Assembly (NCBI GenBank): GCA_016214145.1 | Contig: JACRPA010000012.1 | Location: 1 to 64,000, forward strand | Direction of reading: 5' to 3' | Origin: Rhodocyclales bacterium | GTDB lineage: Bacteria; Pseudomonadota; Gammaproteobacteria; Burkholderiales; Rhodocyclaceae | Length of the DNA: 64,000 nucleotides | Part shown: piece by piece, positions 53,065 through 63,293 of the stretch | Layout of the letters: the number at the start of each line of letters is the position of its first letter | How positions within the stretch are numbered: position 1 is the stretch's first letter | The notes under the pieces: model-generated | The model's input: only the letters and a program-made list of their open reading frames with translations | Told to the model about the DNA's origin: nothing | The model's database searches: none | Translations under genes and position numbers: made by a program

Positions 53065-56000
53065 ATGCCCGAAGTCCTCAAGCTGCGCGGCGCCGCCGCT
53101 TACTCCGCGAATCGCCTTGCCCGCCTCACCCGGAACGTCCAGTCAGCCCTGCCCAGGCTCAAGGGCCTCTCCGCCGAGCACTGGTATTTCGTCGAGCTGA
53201 ATTCGCCGCTGGCAGCTGCCGACCTGGTGCGGCTGAAAGACTTGCTCGGCGCATATCCTGCGGACAAGGCGCCGGCCGGCACGCTCAAGCTGGTGACGCC
53301 GCGCCTGGGCACCATCTCGCCCTGGTCGTCGAAGGCCACGGAGATCGCGCGGCAGTGCGGCTTCGCGTCGGTCACCCGCATCGAGCGCGGCACCGCCTTC
53401 CATGTCGATGCCAAGGGCGATCACGGCGCCGCGCTGCCCTTCATCCACGACCGCATGACCGAGTCGGTGCTCGATTCCGTCGATGCCGCCGAGGCCCTGT
53501 TCCGCCATTACGCGCCGCAGTCGCTGGCGACGGTGGATGTCGTAGGCAAGGGCCGCACCGCACTGGTCGCCGCCAACGGCGAGATGGGTCTCGCCCTGTC
53601 GGATGACGAGATCGATTACCTGGTGGAGAACTTCAGCCGCATCGGCCGCAACCCGACCGACGTCGAGCTGATGATGTTCGCCCAGGCGAACTCCGAGCAC
53701 TGCCGGCACAAGATCTTCAACGCCGACTGGGTGATCGACGGCGCGTGGCAGGCGCATTCCCTCTTCGGCATGATCCGCGAATCGCACAAAGTCAGTCCCC
53801 ACGGTACGGTGGTGGCGTATTCCGACAACGCCGCCGTGCTCGAAGGCGCCCTCGCCAGGCGCTTCCATCCCGGCCCCGGCGGCGCCTATGCGTATTCCGA
53901 GGAGCTGACGCATTACCTCGCCAAGGTCGAGACGCACAACCATCCGACCGCCATCTCGCCCTTCCCGGGCGCGGCGACCGGCTCGGGCGGCGAGATCCGC
54001 GACGAGGGCGCCACCGGCCGCGGCTCCAAGCCGAAGGCCGGCCTGTGCGGCTTCTCGGTGTCCAACCTGAACATTCCTGGCTATGCGCAGCCGTGGGAAC
54101 AAGCCTACGGCAAGCCCGAGCGCATCGCCTCGGCGCTCGACATCATGATCGAGGGACCGATCGGCGCCGCCGCCTTCAACAACGAATTCGGCCGGCCCAA
54201 CCTCGCCGGCTATTTCCGCAGCTTCGAGCAGGAGGTGGCGGGCGAAGTGCGCGGCTACCACAAGCCGATCATGATCGCCGGCGGCGTCGGCAACATCGCC
54301 GCGCGCGATTCGCACAAGATCGAATTCAAGGCCGGCGCGCTGCTCATCCAGCTCGGCGGCCCCGGCATGCTGATCGGCCTCGGCGGCGGCGCGGCGTCCT
54401 CGATGACGACTGGCAGCAACACCGCCGACCTCGACTTCGCCTCGGTGCAGCGCGGCAACCCGGAGATCCAGCGCCGCGCGCAGGAAGTCATCGACCGGTG
54501 TTGGCAGCTGAAGGACAGCAATCCGATCCTCTCCATCCACGACGTCGGCGCCGGCGGCCTCTCCAACGCGCTGCCGGAACTGGCGCACGGCGCCGGCTGC
54601 GGCGCGCGCTTCGAACTGCGCCGCGTGCAGACCGAGGAGCCCGGCATGTCGCCGCGCGAGATCTGGTGCAACGAGGCGCAGGAGCGCTACGTGCTGGCGA
54701 TCGCCGCCGACCGGCTCGACGCGTTTCGCGCCCTCTGCGAGCGCGAGCGCTGCCCCTTCGCCGTGCTCGGCGAGGCCACCGCGGACGGTCAATTGGTGGT
54801 GAGCGACAGCCACTTCGGCAACAACGCCGTCGACATGGACATGGACGTCCTGCTCGGCAAGCCGCCGAGAATGACGCGCGATGTGGCGCACAAGGCGCGC
54901 CACCTGCCGCCCTTCGATGCCGCCGCCTTCGACCTGAAGGAGGCCGCCTTCCGCGTCCTGCGCATGCCCAGCGTCGCCTCGAAGCACTTCCTCATCACCA
55001 TCGGCGACCGCACGGTGGGCGGCATGACCGCGCGCGACCAGATGGTCGGGCCGTGGCAGGTGCCGGTGGCCGACTGCGCCGTCACTTCGCTGTCCTACGA
55101 AGGCTATCTCGGCGAGGCCTTCGCCATGGGCGAGAAGACGCCGCTGGCGCTGATCGACGCGCCGGCTTCGGGAAGAATGGCGGTGGGCGAGGCGGTGACC
55201 AACCTCGCCGCCGCGCTGATCGGCGACATCGGCCGGATCAAGCTCTCCGCCAACTGGATGGCCGCCGCCGGCCACCCGGGCGAGGATGCCGCGCTGTTCG
55301 ACACCGTGAAGGCGGTCGGCATCGAGTTCTGTCCTGCGCTCGGCATCAGCATTCCCGTCGGCAAGGATTCCCTTTCCATGAAGACCGCCTGGGAGGAAAG
55401 CGGCAGCAAGAAGCAGGTCACTGCGCCGCTCTCGCTCATCATCTCCGCCTTTGCCGCCTGCGCCGATGTGCGCCGCACGCTGACGCCGCAATTGCGCACC
55501 GACGCCGGCGGCACCGACCTTGTCCTGATCGACCTCGGCCAGGGCCGGCACCGCCTCGGCGGTTCCGCCTTCGCCCAGGCCTACAACGCGGTCGGCGAGC
55601 ATGCGCCGGATGCCGATGCCGCGCTGCTGAAAGGCTTCTTCGCCGCCATGCAGGAACTCAATGCGGCGGACCTGCTGCTCGCCTACCACGACCGTTCCGA
55701 CGGCGGTCTCTTCGCCGCCGCCTGCGAGATGGCTTTCGCCGGGCGCTGCGGCGTCTCGCTGAATCTCGACACGCTGTGCTACGACCCGCTGATGAACGAC
55801 GCCGACGGGCTGGAGCGCAAGCCCGAAATGGTCGGCGGGCGCTTCCGCGACCGCGTCATGGGCGCCTTGTTCGCCGAAGAGCTCGGCGCGCTGCTGCAGA
55901 TCCGCCGCGACGATCGCACGAAAGTCATGCAGGTGCTGCGCGCGCACGGCCTCGCCGCCTGCAGCCACACTGTCGGCGAGCTCAACACGGCCGACGAGAT

Positions 56001-57021
56001 CCGCGTCTGGCGCAACGCCAGGCCGCTGCTGAAGGAAAAGCGCGTCGACCTGCAGCGCGCCTGGACGGAGACGAGTTTCCAGATCGCGCGGCTGCGCGAC
56101 GATGCGCAATGCGCGCAGGAGGAATTCGATTCGCTGCTCGACATTACTGATCCGGGTTTGTCTGCGCACCTGACCTTCGAGATGGAGGAGGTGTGCTCCC
56201 CCGCCCCCGGGGCGGGGGCAGGGGGGTGGGGGGACAACGCTCCGGCGATCTTGGGCCATAGGCCCAAGATCGCCATCCTGCGCGAGCAGGGCGTGAACGG
56301 TCAGGTGGAAATGGCCGCCGCCTTCGACCGCGCCGGCTTCGCCGCCGTCGACGTGCACATGAGCGACCTGCAATCCCGCCGTGTCGCGCTGACTGACTTT
56401 TCCGGACTGGTCGCCTGCGGCGGCTTTTCCTACGGCGACGTGCTCGGCGCCGGGCAGGGCTGGGCCAAGTCGATCCTTTTCAACGACGCCTTGCGCGCGG
56501 AATTCGAAGCCTTCTTCGGCCGCGCCGACACCTTCGCGCTGGGCGTCTGCAACGGCTGCCAGATGATGAGCCACCTGGCGGAGATCATCCCCGGCACCGG
56601 GCACTGGCCGCGCTTCGCGCGCAACCGCAGCGAGCAGTTCGAGGCGCGCTTCGTCATGGTGGAGATTCCGCCGAGCCCCTCGCTGTTCCTCGACGGCATG
56701 GCCGGCAGCCGCCTGCCCATCGTCGTCTCGCATGGTGAAGGCCGTGCCGAGTTCGCTGTTCCGGAGGCGCAGAAGCAGGCCATCGTCGCGCTGCGCTACG
56801 TCGACAACCACGGCCGCGTCGCGACGACCTATCCCTTCAACCCGAACGGCTCGCCCGAGGGCATTGCCGGCCTCACCACGGCGGACGGCCGCTTCACCAT
56901 CATGATGCCGCACCCCGAGCGCATCTTCCGCACGGTGCAGATGTCGTGGCGCCCCGACAGTTGGGGCGAGGACGGCCCATGGCTGCGCATCTTCCGCAAC
57001 GCCAGGAAGCGGATCGGCTGA
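53065..57021 (+). CDS. purL: Phosphoribosylformylglycinamidine synthase, single-chain
   Basis: About 1318 residues, normal for large PurL. N-terminal domain; two FGAM-synthase halves with [43 protein letters not shown] and [13 protein letters not shown]; then a C-terminal glutaminase with the nucleophile in [13 protein letters not shown] and the pair in [12 protein letters not shown]. It makes FGAM in purine synthesis. Two oddities: KVSPHGT (53788-53809) shares a 22-bp block with ureD, and an unusual Gly/Pro/Ala insert precedes [15 protein letters not shown] chose the ATG at 53065; an upstream TTG is in frame. Confidence 0.97.
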   Translation: MPEVLKLRGAAAYSANRLARLTRNVQSALPRLKGLSAEHWYFVELNSPLAAADLVRLKDLLGAYPADKAPAGTLKLVTPRLGTISPWSSKATEIARQCGFASVTRIERGTAFHVDAKGDHGAALPFIHDRMTESVLDSVDAAEALFRHYAPQSLATVDVVGKGRTALVAANGEMGLALSDDEIDYLVENFSRIGRNPTDVELMMFAQANSEHCRHKIFNADWVIDGAWQAHSLFGMIRESHKVSPHGTVVAYSDNAAVLEGALARRFHPGPGGAYAYSEELTHYLAKVETHNHPTAISPFPGAATGSGGEIRDEGATGRGSKPKAGLCGFSVSNLNIPGYAQPWEQAYGKPERIASALDIMIEGPIGAAAFNNEFGRPNLAGYFRSFEQEVAGEVRGYHKPIMIAGGVGNIAARDSHKIEFKAGALLIQLGGPGMLIGLGGGAASSMTTGSNTADLDFASVQRGNPEIQRRAQEVIDRCWQLKDSNPILSIHDVGAGGLSNALPELAHGAGCGARFELRRVQTEEPGMSPREIWCNEAQERYVLAIAADRLDAFRALCERERCPFAVLGEATADGQLVVSDSHFGNNAVDMDMDVLLGKPPRMTRDVAHKARHLPPFDAAAFDLKEAAFRVLRMPSVASKHFLITIGDRTVGGMTARDQMVGPWQVPVADCAVTSLSYEGYLGEAFAMGEKTPLALIDAPASGRMAVGEAVTNLAAALIGDIGRIKLSANWMAAAGHPGEDAALFDTVKAVGIEFCPALGISIPVGKDSLSMKTAWEESGSKKQVTAPLSLIISAFAACADVRRTLTPQLRTDAGGTDLVLIDLGQGRHRLGGSAFAQAYNAVGEHAPDADAALLKGFFAAMQELNAADLLLAYHDRSDGGLFAAACEMAFAGRCGVSLNLDTLCYDPLMNDADGLERKPEMVGGRFRDRVMGALFAEELGALLQIRRDDRTKVMQVLRAHGLAACSHTVGELNTADEIRVWRNARPLLKEKRVDLQRAWTETSFQIARLRDDAQCAQEEFDSLLDITDPGLSAHLTFEMEEVCSPAPGAGAGGWGDNAPAILGHRPKIAILREQGVNGQVEMAAAFDRAGFAAVDVHMSDLQSRRVALTDFSGLVACGGFSYGDVLGAGQGWAKSILFNDALRAEFEAFFGRADTFALGVCNGCQMMSHLAEIIPGTGHWPRFARNRSEQFEARFVMVEIPPSPSLFLDGMAGSRLPIVVSHGEGRAEFAVPEAQKQAIVALRYVDNHGRVATTYPFNPNGSPEGIAGLTTADGRFTIMMPHPERIFRTVQMSWRPDSWGEDGPWLRIFRNARKRIG
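53788..53809 (+). repeat. 22-bp block identical to one in ureD (KVSPHGT), copy in purL
   Basis: Same 22 bases and same reading frame as 19683-19704. In purL it codes within [20 protein letters not shown], where many PurL proteins have an N-P-x-G-T form. Confidence 0.9.
56198..56274. repeat. Two strong palindromes inside purL
   Basis: CCCCCGCCCC-C-GGGGCGGGGG (56198-56218) is followed by a perfect hairpin with 14-bp arms and 3-base loop (56244-56274; arm GGCGATCTTGGGCC). The segment between and around them encodes the atypical [14 protein letters not shown] linker before the glutaminase domain. Confidence 0.8.
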
Positions 57022-57055
57022 TATTATTCGGCGGTCATCCAACAGGAGGTCCGCC

Positions 57056-57535
57056 ATGAAGAAGAACATTGCCCTGCTTTTCCTCGCCGTTTTTTCGGCC
57101 TGCGTCCACGCGCAGGACGCGGCGCCGCAGAAAAGCCCCGACTTCGCCAGACTCGACAAGAACCACGACGGCTTTCTCAGCCGCGAGGAGGCGAAGGCCG
57201 ACAAGCGCGCCGCGAAGTTCTTCGGCAAGGCCGACATGAACCATGACGGCAGGCTCAACGAGGATGAGTGGCTCAAGGCGCGCTCGATGGCCGACCGGCA
57301 GAAGGCCGGCGAGTACGTCGACGACAGCACGATCACCGCCAAGGTGAAGTCGGCCCTGCTGGCGAAGAAGGGCGTGTCCTCGGCGGAAATCTCGGTGGAG
57401 ACCTACCTCGGCGTGGTGCAGCTTTCGGGTTTCGTCGACAGCGCGGAGCAGGTGCGGCTGGCGGGACAGACGGCGCGCGGCGTGAAGGGCGTGAAGGAAG
57501 TCAAGAACAACCTGAACGTCAAGACGAAGCCGTAG
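57056..57535 (+). CDS. Exported EF-hand plus BON-domain protein
   Basis: 159 residues. Signal peptide (ALLFLAVFSACVHAQ); two EF-hand loops, DKNHDGFLSREE and DMNHDGRLNEDE; then a BON domain (DDSTITAKVKSALLAKKGVSSAEISVETYLGVVQLSGFV...VKGVKEVKNNL). BON domains bind phospholipid or envelope surfaces; the calcium-binding half suggests calcium-modulated envelope attachment. A perfect AGGAGGT precedes the ATG. Convergent with the kinase gene, 8 bp apart. Confidence 0.85.
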   Translation: MKKNIALLFLAVFSACVHAQDAAPQKSPDFARLDKNHDGFLSREEAKADKRAAKFFGKADMNHDGRLNEDEWLKARSMADRQKAGEYVDDSTITAKVKSALLAKKGVSSAEISVETYLGVVQLSGFVDSAEQVRLAGQTARGVKGVKEVKNNLNVKTKP

Positions 57536-57543
57536 CGTTCCGG

Positions 57544-58479
57544 CTATTGCCCTTTTTCCGGGGGCCTCTCGAACCAGGACGGGTCGACGAGATCGAGCTG
57601 TTCGCCGCTCAGCACTTTCTGCAGGGCGAACACGCTTTGCGGGCGCTGGGCGACCGGCAGCTTGAGGCACCAGTCGATCAGCTCCAGCAGTTGCAGCGAA
57701 TAGCGCTTGCCCCAGCGCCGCTGGGCGGGCTCCAGTTCATCCTTGATCAGACGCAGATCGGCCGGCTGCGGCGCGCTGCCCGCCAGGCAGTCGTAGAGGG
57801 AGGCGCCCACCGAATAGATGTCGGTCCACGGCCCCAGCGGCTCGCCCGAGCCCTGCTGCTCCGGCGCCGCGAAGCCGGGCGTGAACACGGCATTCGTCCC
57901 GGCGCCCGGGCCGAGCCCTTGGCGCGTTGCGCCGAAATCCAGCAATACCGGATGGCCGTCGCTGCGGACATAGATGTTCGCCGGCTTGATGTCCAGGTGC
58001 AGGAGCTTGTGCATGTGCACCTCGCGCAGGCCGGAGAGCAGGCGCGCGAACACGTTGCGCAGGAACTCCTCGCCGACGGGCGTCCCGTTTTCCGTCAGAT
58101 GGCGCACGTGCTCCTTCAGCGTGCTGCCGCGCTCGTAGCGCATCACCAGGTAGGCCGTACCGTTGGCGCGGAAGAAATTCTTCACGTGAACCACATTGGG
58201 ATGATCGATGCCGGCGAGGATGCGGCCCTCCTCGAAGAACCATTTCATGCCGGTGTTGAATGACGCCTGGTGCTCGGCGTCGACCGTCACGGCCTGCCCG
58301 TCGGTGGCGCGCCGCGCCAGCCCGATGGGCAGGTATTCCTTGATCGCCACCGGTTTCCCTTCACTGTCGTCGGCCAGGTAGACGATGGAAAACCCGCCCT
58401 GGGAAATCTGCCGCCCGATGCGGTAGCCGTCCAGCTGGAAGCCCTGGGGCAGCGGCGGGTTGTCGTCTCGGTTTTGCAT
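57544..58479 (-). CDS. Ser/Thr protein kinase (Hanks type)
   Basis: 311 residues, kinase domain only, no membrane segment. Glycine loop ISQGGFSIVYLA, catalytic Lys in PVAIKEYLP (about residue 47), HRD-equivalent LLHLDIKPANIYV, DFG (LLDFGATRQ), and TPGFAAPEQ in the activation segment. Its partner is unknown. It begins 53 bp after the ppiC stop, with a terminator between them. Confidence 0.92.
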   Translation of the reverse strand: MQNRDDNPPLPQGFQLDGYRIGRQISQGGFSIVYLADDSEGKPVAIKEYLPIGLARRATDGQAVTVDAEHQASFNTGMKWFFEEGRILAGIDHPNVVHVKNFFRANGTAYLVMRYERGSTLKEHVRHLTENGTPVGEEFLRNVFARLLSGLREVHMHKLLHLDIKPANIYVRSDGHPVLLDFGATRQGLGPGAGTNAVFTPGFAAPEQQGSGEPLGPWTDIYSVGASLYDCLAGSAPQPADLRLIKDELEPAQRRWGKRYSLQLLELIDWCLKLPVAQRPQSVFALQKVLSGEQLDLVDPSWFERPPEKGQ

Positions 58480-58486
58480 CGGGGCA

Positions 58487-58515
58487 AAAAAATCGGCGCC
58501 CGGGGCGCCGATTTT
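58487..58515 (-). terminator. Rho-independent terminator of the ppiC operon
   Basis: ATCGGCGCC-CGG-GGCGCCGAT with A/T tails on both sides; read on the minus strand it ends in seven T. It separates ppiC from the downstream kinase gene. Confidence 0.9.
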
Positions 58516-58532
58516 TATCGGGGCGCGACGGC

Positions 58533-59354
58533 TTATTCCACCTTGGTCTTGGCGCGCAGTTCCATGATGTGCTTTTCGAGGATCTGCTGCTGCAGGCGCT
58601 GCTGGATCTGCGGCTTCACCTCGTCGAGCGGCGGGTGCTTCAGATCGCGGACGTCGTCGAGCTGGATGACGTGCCAGCCGAACTCGGTTTTCACCGGCGA
58701 CGCGGAAAACTTGCCCTTCTCCAGCTTGACCAGCTCGTCGGAGAAGGGCTTCACGTAGCCGGAGGGAGGGCTCCAGCCGAGGTCGCCGCCGCGATCCTTG
58801 TTGCCCGGATCCTTCGACTGCTTGGCCAGCTCCTCGAACTTCTCGCCCTTCTGCAGGCGGGCAACGATGCTCTTGGCCTCGTCTTCCTTCTCCACCAGGA
58901 TGTGGCGCGCCTTGTACTCCTTGTCGCCCATCGTCTTGACGATATTGTCGTATTCGTTCTTTACCGCCTCATCCTTCACCGGGTGGGTGGCGACGAAATC
59001 CTGCAGGTAGGCATTCACCAGGATGCCCTGGCGGGCCAGCTCGAACTGCGCCGTCACTTCGGACTTCTTGTCGAAGCCCTTCCTCTTGGACGCCTGCGAG
59101 AGCATTTCGCGGGTGATCAGGTCGTTGCGGACCGCCGCACGCAGCTGCTCCGAATCCTGCTGGCCCTGGGCCAGTTGCGACTGCAGCAGCGCATCGGCGC
59201 GGGCGACCGGGATGGCGACGCCGTTCACCGTGGCGACGGCGGCCGGCTTGCCGGCAGCCTTGGCGGCGGGCTTGGCTTCCTGGGCGAAGAGCGGCACTTG
59301 CAGCAGGAATCCCGTGAAGAGCAGGACAGTCAGGCGGGAGAGGGTGTGTTTCAT
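58533..59354 (-). CDS. Periplasmic parvulin-type peptidyl-prolyl isomerase
   Basis: 273 residues. Signal peptide (LTVLLFTGFLLQVPLFAQ), helical SurA-like N-terminal domain (VATVNGVAIPVARADAL...), then a rotamase domain: YKARHILVEKEDEAKSIVARLQKG, GGDLGWSPPSGYVKPF and TEFGWHVIQLDDV. It aids folding of exported proteins. Last gene of the MFS-msrB-yciB-yciI-bolA set, with a terminator behind it. Confidence 0.92.
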   Translation of the reverse strand: MKHTLSRLTVLLFTGFLLQVPLFAQEAKPAAKAAGKPAAVATVNGVAIPVARADALLQSQLAQGQQDSEQLRAAVRNDLITREMLSQASKRKGFDKKSEVTAQFELARQGILVNAYLQDFVATHPVKDEAVKNEYDNIVKTMGDKEYKARHILVEKEDEAKSIVARLQKGEKFEELAKQSKDPGNKDRGGDLGWSPPSGYVKPFSDELVKLEKGKFSASPVKTEFGWHVIQLDDVRDLKHPPLDEVKPQIQQRLQQQILEKHIMELRAKTKVE

Positions 59355-59384
59355 GTGTTTTCCTTGCGTTGGGTTGATCGGTTC

Positions 59385-59403
59385 GTCAGTCAGTCAGTCA
59401 GTC
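59385..59403. repeat. Tetranucleotide repeat (GTCA)4 across the bolA stop codon
   Basis: GTCAGTCAGTCAGTCAGTC runs through the bolA stop (59394-59396). On the minus strand it gives TGAC units, which place a TGA in every frame, so slippage would change only the last residues of BolA. Confidence 0.85.
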
Positions 59404-59657
59404 TCTTCAGGCGCCAGCGCCTTGATGCTGAGGGCATGGATTTCCCTGCGCATCATGGGCCCAAGCGCCTCGTAAATCAAGCGGTGCCGCTCCAGTATGC
59501 CGCAGCCGGCGAAACGGGCGGAAACGATGGCCAGGCGGTAGTGGCCGCCTTCCTTGGCGCCGGCATGGCCGGCATGCTTCGCGCTGTCGTCGGCGATGTC
59601 GAGCCGCAGCGGCTCCAGCGCGGCCAGTTTTTCCTGCATTGCCGCAATGGTGGTCAC
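59394..59657 (-). CDS. BolA-family protein
   Basis: 87 residues. Single small alpha/beta domain with DDSAKHAGHAGAKEGGHYRLAIVSARFAG, LERHRLIYEALGPMMRREIHALSIKA, the classic BolA signature. BolA proteins bind Fe-S glutaredoxins or DNA. The start overlaps the yciI stop by 4 bp. Confidence 0.92.
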   Translation of the reverse strand: MTTIAAMQEKLAALEPLRLDIADDSAKHAGHAGAKEGGHYRLAIVSARFAGCGILERHRLIYEALGPMMRREIHALSIKALAPEETD

Positions 59658-59956
59658 GCGGGGAACGCTTTCCTGAACGGCAGCACCAGTGTGTGGGCGA
59701 AGACGCCCTCGGTGACGTAGGGGTCGGCCGCCACCCAGGCCTGCGCCTCGGCGATGGAATCGAACTCGGCGACGATCAGGCTGCCGACGAAGCCGGCCGG
59801 GCCGGGATCGGGCGAGTCGATGGCCGGGCAGGGGCCGGCCAGCACCAGCCGGCCGGCGTCCTGCAATTCCTTCAGGCGCTCGAGATGGGCCGGGCGCGCG
59901 GCGAGTCGCTTGTCCAGGCTGCCGGGGGCGTCGTCGCCGATGATGGCATACAACAT
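59654..59956 (-). CDS. YciI-family protein
   Basis: 100 residues. [42 protein letters not shown] and AQAWVAADPYVTEGVF carry the conserved YciI His/Asp pair. A dimeric ferredoxin-like fold of unclear enzymology. Coupled to yciB (TGATG) upstream and bolA downstream. Confidence 0.9.
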   Translation of the reverse strand: MLYAIIGDDAPGSLDKRLAARPAHLERLKELQDAGRLVLAGPCPAIDSPDPGPAGFVGSLIVAEFDSIAEAQAWVAADPYVTEGVFAHTLVLPFRKAFPA

Positions 59957-60489
59957 CACTTCTTTTCCTCGATGTATTTCGCCAGCAGCAGGCTCTGCCC
60001 GACGACGAAGGCCAGCATCAGGCCCATGCCGCCGAAGAGCTTGAAATTCACCCAGGTGTCGGTGGGGAAGTTGAAGGCGACGATCAGGTTGGCCGCGCCC
60101 ATCAGGGCGAAGAAGCCGATCCAGCTGGCGTTCAACTGGACCCACACCCTATCGGGCAGGGAAACCTGCTCCTCCATCAGCTTGCGGATGAGGTTCCTGC
60201 GGAAGAGCAGCGTGGATCCCGCCAGCACCGCGCCGAACAGCCAGTAGAGCACCGTCGGCTTCCACTTGATGAAGGTCTCGTCCTGCAGCCACAGCGTGGC
60301 GCCGCCGAAGACGACGATGATGGCCAGGCTCACCCACAGCATGGCGTCGACCTTGCGGCCGCGCAGCAGGAGCCAGCCGATCTGCGCGAAGGTGGCGGCG
60401 ATGGCCACCGCCGTCGCGACGTAGATGCCGGAAACCTTGAAGGCGATGAAAAACAGGATGACCGGGAAGAGGTCGAAAAGGAACTTCAT
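59956..60489 (-). CDS. yciB: Inner-membrane septation protein A
   Basis: 177 residues, five to six hydrophobic segments. [28 protein letters not shown] and the [25 protein letters not shown] motif are hallmarks of YciB/IspZ. It takes part in cell-envelope and septum integrity. It follows msrB by 9 bp. Confidence 0.94.
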   Translation of the reverse strand: MKFLFDLFPVILFFIAFKVSGIYVATAVAIAATFAQIGWLLLRGRKVDAMLWVSLAIIVVFGGATLWLQDETFIKWKPTVLYWLFGAVLAGSTLLFRRNLIRKLMEEQVSLPDRVWVQLNASWIGFFALMGAANLIVAFNFPTDTWVNFKLFGGMGLMLAFVVGQSLLLAKYIEEKK

Positions 60490-60498
60490 GCGCGGCGA

Positions 60499-60915
60499 TT
60501 ATACCTTGTCCGGTTTGCCGCGTTCGTCCTCGCGCTCCAGCTTGAGCGAGGCCGAATTGATGCAGAAACGCAGGCCGGAGGGCTGCGGCCCGTCCGGGAA
60601 GACGTGGCCGAGGTGGGCGCCGCACTGGCTGCACAGCGCCTCGGTGCGCCGCATGAAGTGGCTCCGGTCGTCGGCGGTGGCGAGGCTGGACGGCTCGGCC
60701 GGCCGCCAGAAGCTGGGCCAGCCGCTGCCCGAATCGAACTTGTGCTCGGCGCGGAACAGTTCGGCGCCGCAGCAGACGCAGCGATAGACGCCCTGGTCGT
60801 GGCAATCCCAGTATTCGCCGGTGAAGGCGGGCTCGGTGCCTTTTTCGCGCGCCACCTCGTATTGCCGCTTCGTGAGCTGGGCGCGCCATTCAGCCGGGGT
60901 TTTTTCGATTTTCAT
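60499..60915 (-). CDS. msrB: Peptide-methionine (R)-S-oxide reductase
   Basis: 138 residues. Zinc Cys pairs CVCCG and CSQCG, SGSGWPSFW, and the catalytic Cys in GLRFCINSASL are all present. It repairs R-methionine sulphoxide. The start overlaps the MFS gene stop (ATGA). Confidence 0.96.
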   Translation of the reverse strand: MKIEKTPAEWRAQLTKRQYEVAREKGTEPAFTGEYWDCHDQGVYRCVCCGAELFRAEHKFDSGSGWPSFWRPAEPSSLATADDRSHFMRRTEALCSQCGAHLGHVFPDGPQPSGLRFCINSASLKLEREDERGKPDKV

Positions 60916-62147
60916 GGCTTGTCCTTTCCGTCGGGTGGGTTATTCCGGTTGCGGCGAAGGACCAGGGGCGCACAGGCGCAGCCGACGCCCAGGCTGGCGA
61001 AGGCCAGCCCCCAGGCCAGGGCGCTGTCGCCGCCGGCCAGGTCGAACACCATGCCGAAGGCGAGCGGCCCTAGAAATCCGCCGCCGAAACCGAAAAACGA
61101 ATAGACAGCCAAAGTCGCACCGCGTTTCATCGGCGGCGTCGCTGCCACCAGTCCGGCGGTGAGCGCGGCGGAATCGGCCATGACGGCGATGAAATGCAGC
61201 GACACCAGCAGCAACGCCAGCCACCAGGCGAGCGGGCCGGCCGCGCCGGCCAGACAGGCCAGCGCGGCCGATGCGGTCATGATGACGATGACGTAGCGCG
61301 AGCGGCCGACGCGCCCGGCGATCTCGTTGCCGAGGATGCTGGCCGGAATGCCGAGGAGATTGATCGCGGCAGCGGCGGTGGCCGGTTCCCAGGGAATCCC
61401 GGCGCCTGGGGAGCGCGCATAGGCGAAAGCGAGAAAGGCCACCATCCAGGCGCGCAGTCCGAACAGCTCCCACGAATGCGCCGCGTAGCCCAGCACGTAG
61501 CCGAGCGTTGCCCGCTCCGCCAGCACCGGGCGCGGGTCGAACAGCGCGCGCGGCGGGTGCGGCAGGGGATGCGGCGCGACAGGCTGCAGCGCACGCAGCA
61601 CCAGCAGGCCCGAGAGCAACGGCCCGGCGCTGCAAAGGATGAACGTCCATTCCCAGCCCAGCCGCGGATCCAGTTCCCCGCCGAGGATCAGGGAGAGGCT
61701 GGCGCCGATGCCGAAGCTCGATGTGTAGAAAGCGACGAAACGGCTCTGCAGCGGTCCGTCGACGCGGTCGGTCAGCGCCTTCAGCCCGGGCATGTAGGTG
61801 CCGGCCAGTCCGGCGCCGGCAATCGCCTGGAACGCACAGGCGCTCCAGACGCCCTGCGCCAGCAGGCCGAAGCCAAGCGTTCCGCCGGCGGCGAACAGGG
61901 TGGAGAAAGCGTATATCCGGCGCGCGTCGACACGATCCGTGAGGCCGGACAGCACCGGCACCGCGGCCATGTAGCCAGCGAAGAACACGCCGCCGATCAA
62001 CCCCGCCTCCGTGCCGCTCATATGCCAGGCCTCGCGCAGTTGCGCCAGCAGCGCCGGATAGGTGGAGAAGCCCGTCATGCCGAGCACTTCCGCTGCGCAG
62101 AGCAGGGCGACGATGCGCAGGCCGGAATCATTGGAGAGGGCGCTCAT
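60912..62147 (-). CDS. MFS transporter
   Basis: About 411 residues from MSALSNDSGL; 12 hydrophobic segments. MFS loop motifs: GVFFAGYMAAVPVLSGLTDRVDARRIY (motif A between TM2 and TM3) and IAGAGLAGTYMPGLKALTDRV. Substrate unknown. First gene of a six-gene operon ending with ppiC. It is divergent from the HEAT-repeat gene, with only ~30 bp between the starts. Confidence 0.88.
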   Translation of the reverse strand: MSALSNDSGLRIVALLCAAEVLGMTGFSTYPALLAQLREAWHMSGTEAGLIGGVFFAGYMAAVPVLSGLTDRVDARRIYAFSTLFAAGGTLGFGLLAQGVWSACAFQAIAGAGLAGTYMPGLKALTDRVDGPLQSRFVAFYTSSFGIGASLSLILGGELDPRLGWEWTFILCSAGPLLSGLLVLRALQPVAPHPLPHPPRALFDPRPVLAERATLGYVLGYAAHSWELFGLRAWMVAFLAFAYARSPGAGIPWEPATAAAAINLLGIPASILGNEIAGRVGRSRYVIVIMTASAALACLAGAAGPLAWWLALLLVSLHFIAVMADSAALTAGLVAATPPMKRGATLAVYSFFGFGGGFLGPLAFGMVFDLAGGDSALAWGLAFASLGVGCACAPLVLRRNRNNPPDGKDKP

Positions 62148-62176
62148 TGAAGCCGAAAGTATAATCCCTGGCATCC

Positions 62177-63061
62177 ATGACGCCTCCTCCCGCCCCGCCC
62201 CCCGGACGGCATGACGCCTGGCCGCTCTCGGCCAGCATCATCGCCTCGCTGGCCGTTGCCGCCGTGATCGGCCTGGCCAACGTCGTCCTGGTCCTCGATG
62301 TCGCCGGCGGCGAGATCGGCGGGCGGCTGCTTGCCGTGCTGCCGATCTATTTCCTCGCCGCCTTTGCCGCGGCGCAACTGGTGTTCTGGCTGCTGCGCGG
62401 GAGTCTGGGACGGCTCATGGGCCTCGGCACGCACGCGCACGCCGTGGTGACGGGGCTGACTTTTCTGGCGGCCGGGCTGATGCATTACGCCGAGAGCAGC
62501 GGCGTGCAGCGCGTCCTGCAGGAAAAGGCCGATTCACCTGTCGTGCACGGCGGCAGCTGCCCCCCCGGCGTGGCGTGCACGCCGCTGCGCCCCGCCGACG
62601 CATTGAAGGGGGAGGGCGTCGCGGTGCGCCGCGCCGCCGCCGAGCGCGGCCTGCTCAACGCGGAGGGCTTTGCGCTGCTCCTGGGCGATCCGGATCCCGG
62701 CGTGCGCGCCGCGCTGGCGCGCCGCGCCGACCTGCCGCAGGAACTGCTGGAAAGAATGGCGGAGGACCGGCACCCGGCCGTGCGCGAGGCTGTCGCCGGC
62801 GTGCTGCGGCTCAGCGACGAAGCGCTCAGCCGCCTCGCCTTCGACCGCGAGGAACGCGTGCGCCTGGCCGTGGCGCGCAACCGCAACGCGCCGCCCACCG
62901 CGCTGGACGTGCTGGCCTCCAGCGCCTCGACGGAAATCCGCCTGCTGGTAGCCGAACATCCCCGCGCCAGCGAGCCGGTGCTGCTGCGGCTGCTCAACGA
63001 CAGCGCGGATCGCGCGGAACAGGTGGCCCGCGACCGGCTGCATGGCGGAAAGACGCGCTGA
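62177..63061 (+). CDS. Membrane protein with C-terminal HEAT-like repeats
   Basis: 294 residues. Three hydrophobic segments ([59 protein letters not shown]). A soluble part from about residue 120 follows with repeats of ~23 residues ([40 protein letters not shown]...). These resemble leucine-rich-repeat-variant or HEAT repeats. Function unknown; a scaffold role is likely. Confidence 0.75.
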   Translation: MTPPPAPPPGRHDAWPLSASIIASLAVAAVIGLANVVLVLDVAGGEIGGRLLAVLPIYFLAAFAAAQLVFWLLRGSLGRLMGLGTHAHAVVTGLTFLAAGLMHYAESSGVQRVLQEKADSPVVHGGSCPPGVACTPLRPADALKGEGVAVRRAAAERGLLNAEGFALLLGDPDPGVRAALARRADLPQELLERMAEDRHPAVREAVAGVLRLSDEALSRLAFDREERVRLAVARNRNAPPTALDVLASSASTEIRLLVAEHPRASEPVLLRLLNDSADRAEQVARDRLHGGKTR

Positions 63062-63293
63062 CAGCAGCCTGAGCGGGGCGCGATCGGCGCCAAGGGCTCG
63101 AAAGTATGATATTTACTTGCTATATCGCGCGATTCAGTGCATAGTGCGCGCCAGCGATCTTCAAGTAGCGCTGTTGTTGTCTGGTTCAGTACCCGCAGTT
63201 CTGCGGTATTCCTCCCTTCACCACCCTGCCGTCTTGACTTTCGCCCTCCCGGGGGCACACCCCTTTTTTTGGTTTATTAAGGAAATTCAAGTT
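63062..63293 (+). promoter_or_regulatory. Long leader of cspA
   Basis: 232 bp without a gene, A/T-richer than the surroundings. TTGCTA (63118-63123) and CATAGT (63140-63145), 16 bp apart, are a possible promoter and would leave a leader of about 140 bases. Long leaders are usual for cold-shock genes and fold differently with temperature. AAGGAA lies before the ATG. Confidence 0.4.

Noticed and set aside
53143-57342. 1399-codon minus-strand frame opposite purL
   Set aside because: Antisense shadow of purL; no domain and no plausible start site.
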